Source: Magnetococcales bacterium | Lineage (GTDB): Bacteria > Pseudomonadota > Magnetococcia > Magnetococcales > DC0425bin3 | DNA length: 33,918 nucleotides | NCBI GenBank assembly: GCA_015228935.1 | Contig: JADGCO010000047.1 | Span: 1-33,918 of the forward strand | Direction: 5' to 3' | Shown: positions 7,333 to 14,965 of the stretch, piece after piece | Numbering within the stretch: the stretch's first letter is position 1 | Layout of the letters: each line of letters begins with the position of its first letter | Program-made: the position numbers and the translations under genes | The notes under the pieces: model-generated | Databases searched by the model: none | What the model saw: the letters and a program-made list of their open reading frames with translations, nothing else | Told to the model about the DNA's origin: nothing

Positions 7333-9390
7333 TCATGCGTGATGTTTGCCATCCAGAACCTTGAAATTGATCGTCAGACTCTGCTCGCACTCTTGCGGTT
7401 TCAGGTTGATCTGGAAGGAGTTGGGAGAACGGGGTTTCAGTTTGTCGGTCTGGTCCATGCCATTGAGGAATACCTTGTTGATCATCACCGAGCCGGGTTT
7501 CATGAAATCCGGCAGGACATTGATGGATTCCTGCCCGCAATTGGGAGCCACACGGAAGTACATGTTGAAACTGGCGTCGGATTCCTTGATTTCCTTCGAA
7601 ATGTACGCCCGGATGTAAAAGTGGGCCAGATAGTTCAATTCGAAGACATGATAGCCGGAGATGGAATGGCCACCTTTGTCGGCAAAGCTGCCATCGATGA
7701 CCGGTTTGCCATCGTCGGTGGTACGGAAAAACACCCCCTGGCGATCCCGATCCAGGAAAAAGGCATTCCAGAACGCGATGGACTCCCGGGCCAGCTCGCG
7801 GAAATGGGTCTCTCCGGTGGCTCCATAGAGGATCAGGTAGGCCAGGATGCCTTGTTCCTGCTGCCAGAAATCCTTGGTGTTTTCCCAGGAAAACTCCATG
7901 GGCAGGCCGTTTTTGGGATTGCGCTCCATGGCGTCGAAAATGCCGCCCCGGAATTTGTCCACCCCGACCTCGGCCATGTCGTTGGCAATTTTGCTGGCGA
8001 CGGCCTTGTACTGGTCGGCTCGCCGTTGACAATCTCTGGCCTCTTCGGGATCGCTGTGGATCAGTTCTTCTGCACGTCCTTCGAAATAGAACGCAACCCG
8101 GGTCAGGTTCCAGGAAATTTTCAGATTGTGGCCGACAATGCCCCGGTTTTGTTGCCAGAACCAGGAGTGATCCGGTACCCAATCCTGTGAAAAGCGCTCA
8201 TTGACATATCTGGAACCCGGATCGGGAAACTTGTCGGCGATCAGTTGTGAAGTTTCCTTGAGAATCAACAGGCAGGTTTCGGCCAGATCATTGCGGTGCT
8301 TGACGGCATTGCCCTCGCCGATGGGGGAGGGGTCCAGGGCCAGCATCAGGTTGATCAGGTAGGCGGGAATGTGATCGCCCACCGAATTCCAGTTTTTGCG
8401 CGACTTGTTTTTGGCCCCTGTATTAGGCAGGTTGTCCAGATAATTCGTGTCCGGGCGCATGAGAACAGGATCCAGATGTGAAAAATACCCCCCCAGACCG
8501 GGAAAGTTTTTGGACTTGATCTTGTCATTGTCGCCATCATAATAAAAATCTTGGAACATTCTGACGGTGCGACGAATGTCTTCCAAAACTTCGGCGTCCA
8601 GGGAGATCCGGTAGTACTGGGTCATGCCGGCCAGGGCGTAGATTTGTTCATAAAGCGGAATCGTGCCCCGATCATCGGCGTTTTCGGAGGTCATGATCTG
8701 GACATAGCCATTTTTTTCCTTGCGTCGGCCATACGCCCAGAAACAGTATTTTCCATCGTTATCGAGGCTGCGGAAGGTGACCCGTTGATACTCGACTCCC
8801 GCCTTGGCAGCCAGGAAGTACCGTTTGTTGCCGGTCAGGAGGAAGGCAGAGGAAAGACCATAGATCAGGCGCGACAGCGTGGCGCATTCCTGGACCGAAT
8901 CCGTGGTGGGGGAGCCTTGAATGTTGAGATTGGTCCGGTAGAACTCGGCAAAATCGTCTGCCGTATAGGTGCGGCGGTCCTGAAACAGGTTGTCAAGCCA
9001 GCGGTTGGCCAACAGGGTGATCTGGGTCAACCACCAATGTGTTTCCTCAAATACATAGGCATTGGGGTCCGAATGCATGATGATGATGCGGCGTGCTTCC
9101 AGGACCTTTGTATCGTTGTTTTCCTGAAAAATGCCGGTGACGATCAACAGGCGACCTTCCCGGACGTATTTGTCAATGTTGCGCTCAATACCCACGGCAT
9201 TCGTGTTTGGTTCGGCAACCCGGTCGCGACCCAGACCATCCAGATTGGTCAATACTTCAAACCAGCTCGTATCCCCCACCTTGACCACAAAGTTGTCGCC
9301 GCTGCGACACTGGATGGTGAATTGATGTCCCTGGGCATTGATTGAATGCACATGTCCGGCAAAGACAACGTGCTGTGAATAGTTTTGCAT
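7333..9390 (-). CDS. AGE-like (alpha/alpha)6-barrel protein with extra N- and C-terminal domains
   Basis: I chose the ATG at 9390 (685 residues) because AAGGGG lies about 6 bases upstream; a longer reading from 9477 adds 29 residues without such support. The protein has an N-terminal beta-rich module (first about 90 residues, VFAGHVHSINAQGHQFTIQC), a long helical middle of about 430 residues with repeated aromatic and acidic helices, and a C-terminal beta-rich tail of about 110 residues (SINVLPDFMKPGSVMINKVFL). The helical part resembles the N-acylglucosamine 2-epimerase / cellobiose epimerase fold, e.g. GIFDAMERNPKNGLPMEFSWENTKDFW and LAYLILYGATGE. Such proteins epimerise or isomerise sugars, and some are glycoside hydrolase-like. 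No signal peptide is evident. The gene is followed by a strong terminator and then the DJ-1/GH13/ankyrin/aldolase operon on the same strand, suggesting a shared carbohydrate role. Family call moderate, activity unknown. Confidence 0.75.
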   Translation of the reverse strand: MQNYSQHVVFAGHVHSINAQGHQFTIQCRSGDNFVVKVGDTSWFEVLTNLDGLGRDRVAEPNTNAVGIERNIDKYVREGRLLIVTGIFQENNDTKVLEARRIIIMHSDPNAYVFEETHWWLTQITLLANRWLDNLFQDRRTYTADDFAEFYRTNLNIQGSPTTDSVQECATLSRLIYGLSSAFLLTGNKRYFLAAKAGVEYQRVTFRSLDNDGKYCFWAYGRRKEKNGYVQIMTSENADDRGTIPLYEQIYALAGMTQYYRISLDAEVLEDIRRTVRMFQDFYYDGDNDKIKSKNFPGLGGYFSHLDPVLMRPDTNYLDNLPNTGAKNKSRKNWNSVGDHIPAYLINLMLALDPSPIGEGNAVKHRNDLAETCLLILKETSQLIADKFPDPGSRYVNERFSQDWVPDHSWFWQQNRGIVGHNLKISWNLTRVAFYFEGRAEELIHSDPEEARDCQRRADQYKAVASKIANDMAEVGVDKFRGGIFDAMERNPKNGLPMEFSWENTKDFWQQEQGILAYLILYGATGETHFRELARESIAFWNAFFLDRDRQGVFFRTTDDGKPVIDGSFADKGGHSISGYHVFELNYLAHFYIRAYISKEIKESDASFNMYFRVAPNCGQESINVLPDFMKPGSVMINKVFLNGMDQTDKLKPRSPNSFQINLKPQECEQSLTINFKVLDGKHHA

Positions 9391-9682
9391 GAATTCCCCT
9401 TTCGACGTTCGCTGAATGAATTGATTCCGACGATCCCGACAGCGAGCATATACCAGGAGAATTTGAGAATCAATCAAAGTTTTATCTGATCACCTGACAA
9501 TTATTAACTTAATTATGGGTATCCGTACCCCGGAAAAGCCGGAATTATATCAGAATAAATTTTAATTTCATCGTTATTTTAAATTTTTTCTGAAAATAAT
9601 AGAAGACGATGGGTGTGTTGACAACAAATATTAATTATTTTTAATATTAAATTCAAAACGGCACTCCCGGGCGTGACAACTC

Positions 9683-10342
9683 TCAACGAAAGCTGACAAT
9701 CTCCCACCCCCTGGCCTGGGCATGGGCACGCAAAACCGGATCCGGATCCACCGCCACAGGATGGGCCACGGCTTCCAGCAAAGGCAGATCATTGCGAGAG
9801 TCGCTGTAAAACCACGCCGTCGCCAACGCCTGCGGATGCGGATATTCTGTCAGCCATTCCCGAATGCGCAGCACTTTTCCTTGTTGAAAACAGGGAATGC
9901 CCTCCGGACGCCCCGTAAAAAATCCGTCCCGAATCTCCAGTTCCGTGGCCAGGAGGTGTTCTACCCCCAAGGCAGCCGCAATCGGCGCAGTGACAAATTG
10001 ATTGGTGGCCGTGATGATCACCACCGTGTCACCCGCCTGCTGGTGACGCTGAATGCGTGCCAAACCCAGGGGCAGAATAATGGGCCGGATCAGACGTTCC
10101 ATGTATTCAGTGTGCCACCGTTCCAGATCTGCCCGAGAATGCCGGGTCAAAAATTCCAACTGAAATTTCAAATAGGCATCCATATCCAGGACCCCCTGGG
10201 CATAATCCCGGTAAAATTTTTGATTCGTGGCCTCAAACCCCGCCTCCTCGACCAGCCCCCTCTCCACCAAAAATCGTCCCCAAAGATAGTCGCTGTCCCC
10301 ACCCAACAAAGTGTTGTCCAAATCAAAAAGTGCAAGGCTCAT
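9683..10342 (-). CDS. HAD-IB family phosphatase (SerB-like)
   Basis: A 219-residue haloacid-dehalogenase-superfamily hydrolase of subfamily IB, the group of phosphoserine phosphatase and similar small-molecule phosphatases. Motif I is FDLDNTLL right at the N-terminus (nucleophile Asp and general acid Asp), motif II is VVIITATN (Thr), a conserved lysine sits in GKVLRIREWL, and motif III/IV is YSDSRNDLPLL. A helical cap lies between motifs I and II (GDSDYLWGRFLVERGLV onward), and VDPDPVLRAHAQARGWEIV closes the protein as in many IB members. I start at 10342 because GAGGGAAA lies just upstream; 12 more residues are possible from 10378. The gene stands alone between two AT-rich intergenic stretches. 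The substrate could be phosphoserine or another phosphomonoester. Its sequence does not decide this. Confidence 0.88.
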   Translation of the reverse strand: MSLALFDLDNTLLGGDSDYLWGRFLVERGLVEEAGFEATNQKFYRDYAQGVLDMDAYLKFQLEFLTRHSRADLERWHTEYMERLIRPIILPLGLARIQRHQQAGDTVVIITATNQFVTAPIAAALGVEHLLATELEIRDGFFTGRPEGIPCFQQGKVLRIREWLTEYPHPQALATAWFYSDSRNDLPLLEAVAHPVAVDPDPVLRAHAQARGWEIVSFR

Positions 10343-10938
10343 GCAATTTCCCTCGGCCTGGGCTGAAGTGTGACGCAACTCACGACGTGGAATCCTACCA
10401 AATCAGAGAATTTTTGCCCATGGACAGCCTGCTGCTTACAAAATTTTAAAATTCTGAAATGTTGAGAGAAAAAAAATATTATAATGGTAATATATTTTGT
10501 CGTTGATTATCGAAAGGATATTGGGAAAAATTTTGTTTGTATGATTTTTTGTAAGTTTATCTTGAATCATGATGGCGTTTACGTTTTAACATATTGATTT
10601 TTAATATTATAATTTGCTGATAAATTGGAAGGGATGAATTTTTTGGTTTAAAAAATAATTCCTTGAAACCTGAATATGTCGCGTGTTAGACTTACACAAG
10701 CTTGGAATATGGGCCGTCGTCATCGTTTCGGCCACCAAGCTGGTGGTGTCCATCCGGCCCGTCAGCATCATTGCATATGAGCTTGAAATTGCATAGGTTC
10801 CAGCATCTACAGGACAGATTGGCCCAAACGATGATCAAGCGGAATGTGTTTCTTTAAGGTCTTTTCTTGACTGACAATCTAACGGATTGTTGAAAGGTTG
10901 TGTACGTTCGACCCAATTCAAAACATGGAGGTTTGGAC
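10343..10938. other. AT-rich intergenic region without a confident gene
   Basis: This is an AT-rich stretch with many A/T runs between divergent genes. One GC-richer patch (about 10709-10780) can be read as a 23-codon His/Arg/Gly-rich frame starting ATGGGCCGTCGT, with only weak GGA upstream. A small hairpin, ACAATC-TAACG-GATTGT (10874-10890), lies about 50 bases before the exported-protein start and could be an operator. I see no tRNA or known RNA. Confidence 0.5.
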
Positions 10939-11781
10939 ATGAAACGCAAAGGAATATTCGTATCAGTTTTACTATCTAGCTTGATCGGCGGGACTTTATC
11001 TGCATTTGCTGCTGACGCTGGTGCTGGTGCTGGTGCTGGTGCTGGTGCTGGTGCTGGTGCTGGTGCTGGTGCTGCATCAGGGCCTTTTGATCTTAAGATC
11101 ATATTTGGCGCTGAATTCTCGACATACCAAAACGAGTCCGCACAAGTATCCGGAAATGATGGGGTCTGGTCATCGAAAGGGTTCTTTGTTGATCTCGCCA
11201 AGGATTGGTCAATTAAGTTGGATAATAAAAGTCTTGTTACACCTAAATTTTCAACTTCAATTGCCCTCAGTAGGGAGAACATTGAACAAGATAAAACAAG
11301 CCCAGCAGCGGCTCCTGGACTTACGGAAATTATTCGCGATGCGCAAACGGTATCCACAAATGCTTCGTTTGTCTTTGATGTAAAAGGTTCGAATCTATTT
11401 GGTGTGTTGGGAGGCGGTTTTTTGATACCTACCGAGTCAAAAGTGACGCATGATTTTATTTCGAGGTACTTTGTTGGTGTTGGGTTAAAGGAAGAAACGA
11501 AAGTTGCGAGCTATGTGTTTGATATCGGTTATGGTTACGATGAGAGATTCAAAGAAAATTATAGGCCATTTCAGGGTGATGCGATAGTGCGAATTTTCAG
11601 GGGTGGTGATAATCCTGAGACCATTAAAGATGGTGGGGGAAAAGCAGCCGATAGTGCTTATTTTATTAAAACAAGATGGAGTCCAGATGGTCATAAAGGT
11701 CCGGATGATTTAAAAGTAATGCTCGGTTTAGAAAAGAGTTTTACTGATCTGACTGGCGCTATCAATCAGCTTATCAAATAG
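10939..11781 (+). CDS. Exported protein with Ala-Gly repeat linker, probable outer-membrane barrel
   Basis: The start is the ATG at 10939 with GGAGG about 8 bases upstream, giving 280 residues. A Sec signal peptide is clear: MKRKG, then a hydrophobic core (IFVSVLLSSLIGGTLS) and AFA cleavage site. Immediately after the predicted cleavage come nine exact Ala-Gly dipeptides, coded by nine perfect GCTGGT repeats. The remaining about 235 residues are rich in alternating polar/hydrophobic and aromatic stretches (FFVDLAKDWSIKLDN, SYVFDIGYGYDERF), consistent with an outer-membrane or periplasmic beta-rich protein, although the C-terminus does not end in the usual aromatic residue. I do not recognise a family. 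It is much more AT-rich than mnmA or the HAD gene, as is the amidase gene that follows after a terminator. The pair may have been acquired together. Confidence 0.8.
   Translation: MKRKGIFVSVLLSSLIGGTLSAFAADAGAGAGAGAGAGAGAGAGAASGPFDLKIIFGAEFSTYQNESAQVSGNDGVWSSKGFFVDLAKDWSIKLDNKSLVTPKFSTSIALSRENIEQDKTSPAAAPGLTEIIRDAQTVSTNASFVFDVKGSNLFGVLGGGFLIPTESKVTHDFISRYFVGVGLKEETKVASYVFDIGYGYDERFKENYRPFQGDAIVRIFRGGDNPETIKDGGGKAADSAYFIKTRWSPDGHKGPDDLKVMLGLEKSFTDLTGAINQLIK
11017..11070 (+). repeat. Nine-copy GCTGGT microsatellite inside coding sequence
   Basis: Nine perfect tandem copies of GCTGGT encode nine Ala-Gly units just after the signal peptide. Because the unit is six bases, copy-number changes keep the reading frame and would only lengthen or shorten the linker. 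Confidence 0.97.
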
Positions 11782-11800
11782 TCAACGGACTTTAATATAT

Positions 11801-11846
11801 TCAGCCGGGAGGAATGTTTGTTCCGTTTCTCCTGGCTGAGTTTTTG
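11801..11846 (+). terminator. Intrinsic terminator after the exported protein
   Basis: CAGCCGGGAGGAA and the nearly complementary TTTCTCCTGGCTG form a stem with a short loop, followed by GAGTTTTTG. It lies 20 bases after the stop at 11781, so the downstream amidase gene is probably transcribed separately or by read-through. Confidence 0.75.
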
Positions 11847-11945
11847 ATTTATTGTTAAAAAACGAAGATATTAATTCCTTAGTGCATATTTATTGCGTTA
11901 GGGTGTTTGCAAGGTAAATCTTTCCTCTAGTATTAGGAGTATATC

Positions 11946-12710
11946 ATGAATATCTATATGCCGTCCAGTGTAGTAGAAGAAGTGGAATATCCAGGTAATT
12001 TGTTTTTACAATCATCCAGATGTGACGTAAAAGTCAAGAGACTCCAAGAGTGGCTCAATTTTCATTTGTGTGGTACAAAGATAGACGGTTTGTTCGGATC
12101 CGCTACCAAGTCAGCTCTTGCCAAATTTCAAGGAAACAATAATATTAATGCTTCTGGTCAATTAGATCAGACAACATGGAGTTTATTAGTCAAACCGATG
12201 GTTGATGCGATGGCAATCCCGGCATCCACTGGCAAGAGCTATGGAGATGTTGTGCAAATGATCGCCAAGCAGCACTTGACAGTTCGGCCTGTAGAAATTG
12301 GAGGACAGAATTGTGGACCATGGGTCAGGGCCTATATGAAAGGCCATGATGGCAATAACTATCCATGGTGTGCTGGTTTTGTATCTTTCGTGTTGGCACA
12401 GTCTGCCCAATGCCTGGGTACAAACGCACCGCTAAGTTATACTTTTTCGTGCGATGATATGGTAAAAGATGCTCGTGGTTCAGGGTTATTTCTCGGAATA
12501 GATCACAGTGAACGATCCCCATTGATATTTGCTAAGAGAAGAACTTCAACAGATTGGACTCATGTTGGATTTTGCTTTTCATGGGAAAGTGGTGTGTTCG
12601 TGACAATTGAGGGTAATACCAACGATCAACACTCAAGAGAAGGTTTTGAATTGGCTGAAAAATACCGTAGTACAGAAGAAGAAGGTTATGATTTTATAAG
12701 GATCACGTAA
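11946..12710 (+). CDS. Peptidoglycan-binding cysteine amidase/peptidase (CHAP/NlpC-P60-like)
   Basis: A 254-residue protein with two parts. Residues about 22-82 form a PG_binding_1-type domain (VKRLQEWLNFHLCGTKIDGLFG, SALAKFQ, LDQTTWSLL). Residues about 95-254 form a papain-like amidase domain: catalytic-type cysteine in NNYPWCAGFVSFVL (Cys142), histidine in TDWTHVGF (His206) and the polar third position in TIEGNTND (Glu222 to Asn224). This layout matches cell-wall hydrolases and endolysin-like enzymes that cut peptide stems or the amide bond of peptidoglycan. No signal peptide or membrane segment is present, so export would need another route (phage holin, secretion system) or lysis. AGGAG lies 8 bases before the ATG. 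It is AT-rich like the preceding exported protein. No phage structural, holin or immunity gene is beside it. Confidence 0.85.
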   Translation: MNIYMPSSVVEEVEYPGNLFLQSSRCDVKVKRLQEWLNFHLCGTKIDGLFGSATKSALAKFQGNNNINASGQLDQTTWSLLVKPMVDAMAIPASTGKSYGDVVQMIAKQHLTVRPVEIGGQNCGPWVRAYMKGHDGNNYPWCAGFVSFVLAQSAQCLGTNAPLSYTFSCDDMVKDARGSGLFLGIDHSERSPLIFAKRRTSTDWTHVGFCFSWESGVFVTIEGNTNDQHSREGFELAEKYRSTEEEGYDFIRIT

Positions 12711-12749
12711 CCGTTTGCAGAAATTTTATTCTGAAAAACATGCTTGGGT

Positions 12750-12838
12750 CCCCTGAAAATAAATTTGAAACGCAGACGTCTTCTTGAACTGACGACATGT
12801 TGCGTAAATCCCAGGGTCATTGGAATTTTTTTCAGGGG
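12750..12838. repeat. Imperfect inverted repeat in the intergenic gap
   Basis: CCCCTGAAAATAAATT (12750-12765) recurs as its near reverse complement, AATTTTTTTCAGGGG (12824-12838), about 58 bases apart. This gap lies between the amidase gene and the converging cNMP-binding gene. It may be a tiny non-coding insertion or a long-loop transcript end; no protein is encoded in it. Confidence 0.5.
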
Positions 12839-12998
12839 TCTCGTTTTCAATCATCTTTATTGGCTAGAAAGTTTGAATCACGACTTCCCCGCAAAAAAGA
12901 TGACAACGGGCAAAAGGTGTTGAAAATTGCATTTTCAACATATTGATTTTAAACTGATTTAATTTATTAATAGTCGATTTGGACTTTTTGCAGGTGAT

Positions 12999-13484
12999 TC
13001 AGGAATCCGCGCCAAATTTGGCCAGGGCAGCGACCAATGTCTGATTGGCCAGTTTTTGTCGGGCCAGATCGGTGTTCATGTGGGTGATGCGCTCCACGAG
13101 TATTTTGATCAATTGATCCTTGATCTTGAGTTGCAGGCCAAGGTCCAACGCCCCCATCTCTGAACCATCGATGCGAAAGACGGTGGTCTCTTCACGGGCT
13201 ATGACATTGGAACCTCTGGGCTGTTTGGTGAGAAAGGACATTTCACCAATGATGGAGCCAACACCCAGGACAGCCAACACAGTGCCGGGATGACTGGCCT
13301 TGGTGATGGCCACGCTCCCCTTGATGACGATAAACAGGGCATCATCGGTGTTGCCTTCCTGGATCAACTGACCGTTTGCCTCGTAAGTGACAAAAAAACT
13401 CTCCCCTTCCACAAGCATACCGCGCTCGGCGGGAGTAAATTCCATAAAAAATGGAATTGTTTCAATTAATTTGAGAATGAACAT
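12999..13484 (-). CDS. Cyclic-nucleotide-binding-domain protein (Crp-type sensor, no DNA-binding domain)
   Basis: About 161 residues that form a single cNMP-binding beta-roll: FFMEFTPAERGMLVEGESFFV, then GNTDDALFIVIKGSVAI, the phosphate-binding cassette GEMSFLTKQPRGSNVIA with its Gly-Glu and Arg, and the closing helices (LQLKIKDQLIKILVERITHMNTDLARQ). No helix-turn-helix, kinase or transport domain is attached, so it is probably a stand-alone regulator that works through a partner. The Arg in the cassette suggests it can bind cAMP or cGMP, but this is inference. I prefer the ATG at 13484, with GGGGA a few bases upstream; a TTG at 13508 inside mnmA is an alternative. The mnmA stop is only about 12 bases upstream, so the two genes are probably cotranscribed. 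Confidence 0.88.
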   Translation of the reverse strand: MFILKLIETIPFFMEFTPAERGMLVEGESFFVTYEANGQLIQEGNTDDALFIVIKGSVAITKASHPGTVLAVLGVGSIIGEMSFLTKQPRGSNVIAREETTVFRIDGSEMGALDLGLQLKIKDQLIKILVERITHMNTDLARQKLANQTLVAALAKFGADS

Positions 13485-13495
13485 GTCTGTCCCCG

Positions 13496-14575
13496 TCAAA
13501 GAATCCAACCGCCCCCCAAAACCCGGTCCTCGGCGTAAAAGACACAGGCTTGTCCGGGTGTGATGGCGCGTTGCGGTTGAAAAAAACGCACCCGTACCCG
13601 CTCAAGGTCGTCCAGGGGTTCAATGACCGCCGGCTGTGCGGCGGCAGCGTAACGAATTCTGGCCCGAATGGGGCGGGAATCCGTCAATGGTCGTTGCGCC
13701 AGCCAGTTGAGATGGACCACCTCCAGGGTATCCTTATACAAGGCTTCGGCTGGTCCGACAATGAGTCGATTGTGTCTGGCGGCAATGTCAATGACAAACA
13801 GCGGATGTGGGGCGGCAATGCCAAGGCCGTGCCGTTGTCCGATGGTGTAGTTTCCCAGGCCCCGATGTTGACCCAGAACCCGGCCTTCTTGATCCACAAT
13901 CTCGCCGGGTTCAGCCAACCATGGCGCTTGATTTTTGAAAAAAGCGTGATAATCCCCATCAGGAACGAAACAAAGATCCTGGCTTTCGCGCTTGGCGGCG
14001 TTGTGCAGACCCAATTTACGGGCAAGATCGCGGGTCTGATTTTTGGTCAGTTCTCCCAGGGGAAAACGCAAATACCGGAGTTGTTCCACGGTCGTGGCAA
14101 ACAGAAAATAAGACTGATCCTTGGCCGGGTCCTGCCCACGCCAAAGTTGAGGTTTTTCGGTACCATTTTGACGAATCACCGCATAGTGACCCGTGGCAAG
14201 CGCCGAGGCTTCCAGTGCCCTGGCCCTGGCCAGAAGATGGTCAAATTTCAGGATCTGGTTGCAGCGGATACAGGGATTCGGGGTTTGTCCGGCAGCGTAG
14301 GATGTGATGAAATCCTGAACGACGGCAGCACGAAACTGCTCCTCCAGGTTGATGACGTAAAAGGGAATTCCCAGCCTTTCGGCCACGCGCCGGGCGTCGT
14401 GGAGATCCTCGGTGGCACAACAGGTACGACTGCCGGTAATGGTTCCCTGGCCTTGTTGCCAAAGCCGCATGGTCAGGCCAATCACCTCATGGCCCTGTTC
14501 CAGCAGCCATGCAGCAACGGTTGAAGAATCCACGCCGCCCGACATGGCAACAGCCACTCGCTCTTTATGACCCAT
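13496..14575 (-). CDS. mnmA: tRNA-specific 2-thiouridylase MnmA
   Basis: MnmA makes the 2-thio modification of the wobble uridine (s2U34) of tRNA Lys, Glu and Gln in the cytosol, using ATP and sulfur relayed by the Tus/IscS system. The PP-loop MSGGVDSS is at residues 11-18. The two catalytic cysteines are visible in NPCIRCNQILKF and SQDLCFVPDG, and GHYAVI, KDQSYFLF, NYTIGQRHGLGI and the C-terminal beta-barrel (VRVRFFQPQRAITPGQACVFY) match the family. Starting at ATG 14575 gives 359 residues, the normal length. The frame stays open another 252 bases upstream, but that stretch consists of 40-bp tandem repeats and lacks MnmA similarity, so I reject a longer start despite an in-frame ATG at 14695. 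The Shine-Dalgarno match is weak. A cNMP-binding gene follows. Confidence 0.96.
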   Translation of the reverse strand: MGHKERVAVAMSGGVDSSTVAAWLLEQGHEVIGLTMRLWQQGQGTITGSRTCCATEDLHDARRVAERLGIPFYVINLEEQFRAAVVQDFITSYAAGQTPNPCIRCNQILKFDHLLARARALEASALATGHYAVIRQNGTEKPQLWRGQDPAKDQSYFLFATTVEQLRYLRFPLGELTKNQTRDLARKLGLHNAAKRESQDLCFVPDGDYHAFFKNQAPWLAEPGEIVDQEGRVLGQHRGLGNYTIGQRHGLGIAAPHPLFVIDIAARHNRLIVGPAEALYKDTLEVVHLNWLAQRPLTDSRPIRARIRYAAAAQPAVIEPLDDLERVRVRFFQPQRAITPGQACVFYAEDRVLGGGWIL

Positions 14576-14578
14576 AAT

Positions 14579-14720
14579 GGTGCAATATCCTGGTTGCTGA
14601 TCTTGTGTGACCCATGTTGGGATAAAATCCTGGTTGCCGGTTTTTTGTTGCCCATGCTGGTGCAAAATCCTGGTTGCCGGTTTTTTGTTGCCCATGCTGG
14701 TGCAAAATCCTGGTTGCCGG
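14579..14720. repeat. 40-bp tandem repeats upstream of mnmA (about 3.5 copies)
   Basis: Units start at 14579, 14619, 14659 and 14699 (partial). Units two and three are almost identical; unit one is diverged. Each full unit carries a CAT that reads ATGGG on the minus strand at 14615, 14655 and 14695, in the same context as the mnmA start ATGGGTCATAAAG (14575), exactly 40 bases apart. The repeat therefore looks like successive copies of the mnmA start region. Confidence 0.93.
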
Positions 14721-14965
14721 ATTGACGTTCGATATTGGCTGGGGTCGGCGACGAATATTTGGCAGGGGAGGGGAAAAAATGTGCCACCCCCTGGAAAAAA
14801 TTGTCCCGCATCCCCCCTGCCTGCCAACCTTCCCCATTATAACTGACTGTTTTGTTAATGTAAATAATGTTGGTCCCAGAGTTGCGAAGCAGTGGGAACG
14901 CCGCGCAATCGGGTCAATGGGTGGCGGGCTGATCGAGTCAATAACATTACAGGATTGAGGTCAAT

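Noticed and set aside
10860-10939. Clear sigma-70 promoter for the exported Ala-Gly protein
   Set aside because: TTGACT and TTGAAA boxes occur, but no well-spaced TATAAT-like box follows either of them.
14579-14720. CRISPR array
   Set aside because: The repeats are tandem 40-bp units without distinct spacers, and no cas gene is near.
14576-14827. N-terminal extension of MnmA from 14827 or 14695
   Set aside because: The added residues are repeat-derived (recurring NKKPATR and QQKTGNQ) and precede the normal MnmA beginning; the 359-residue form has the usual length.
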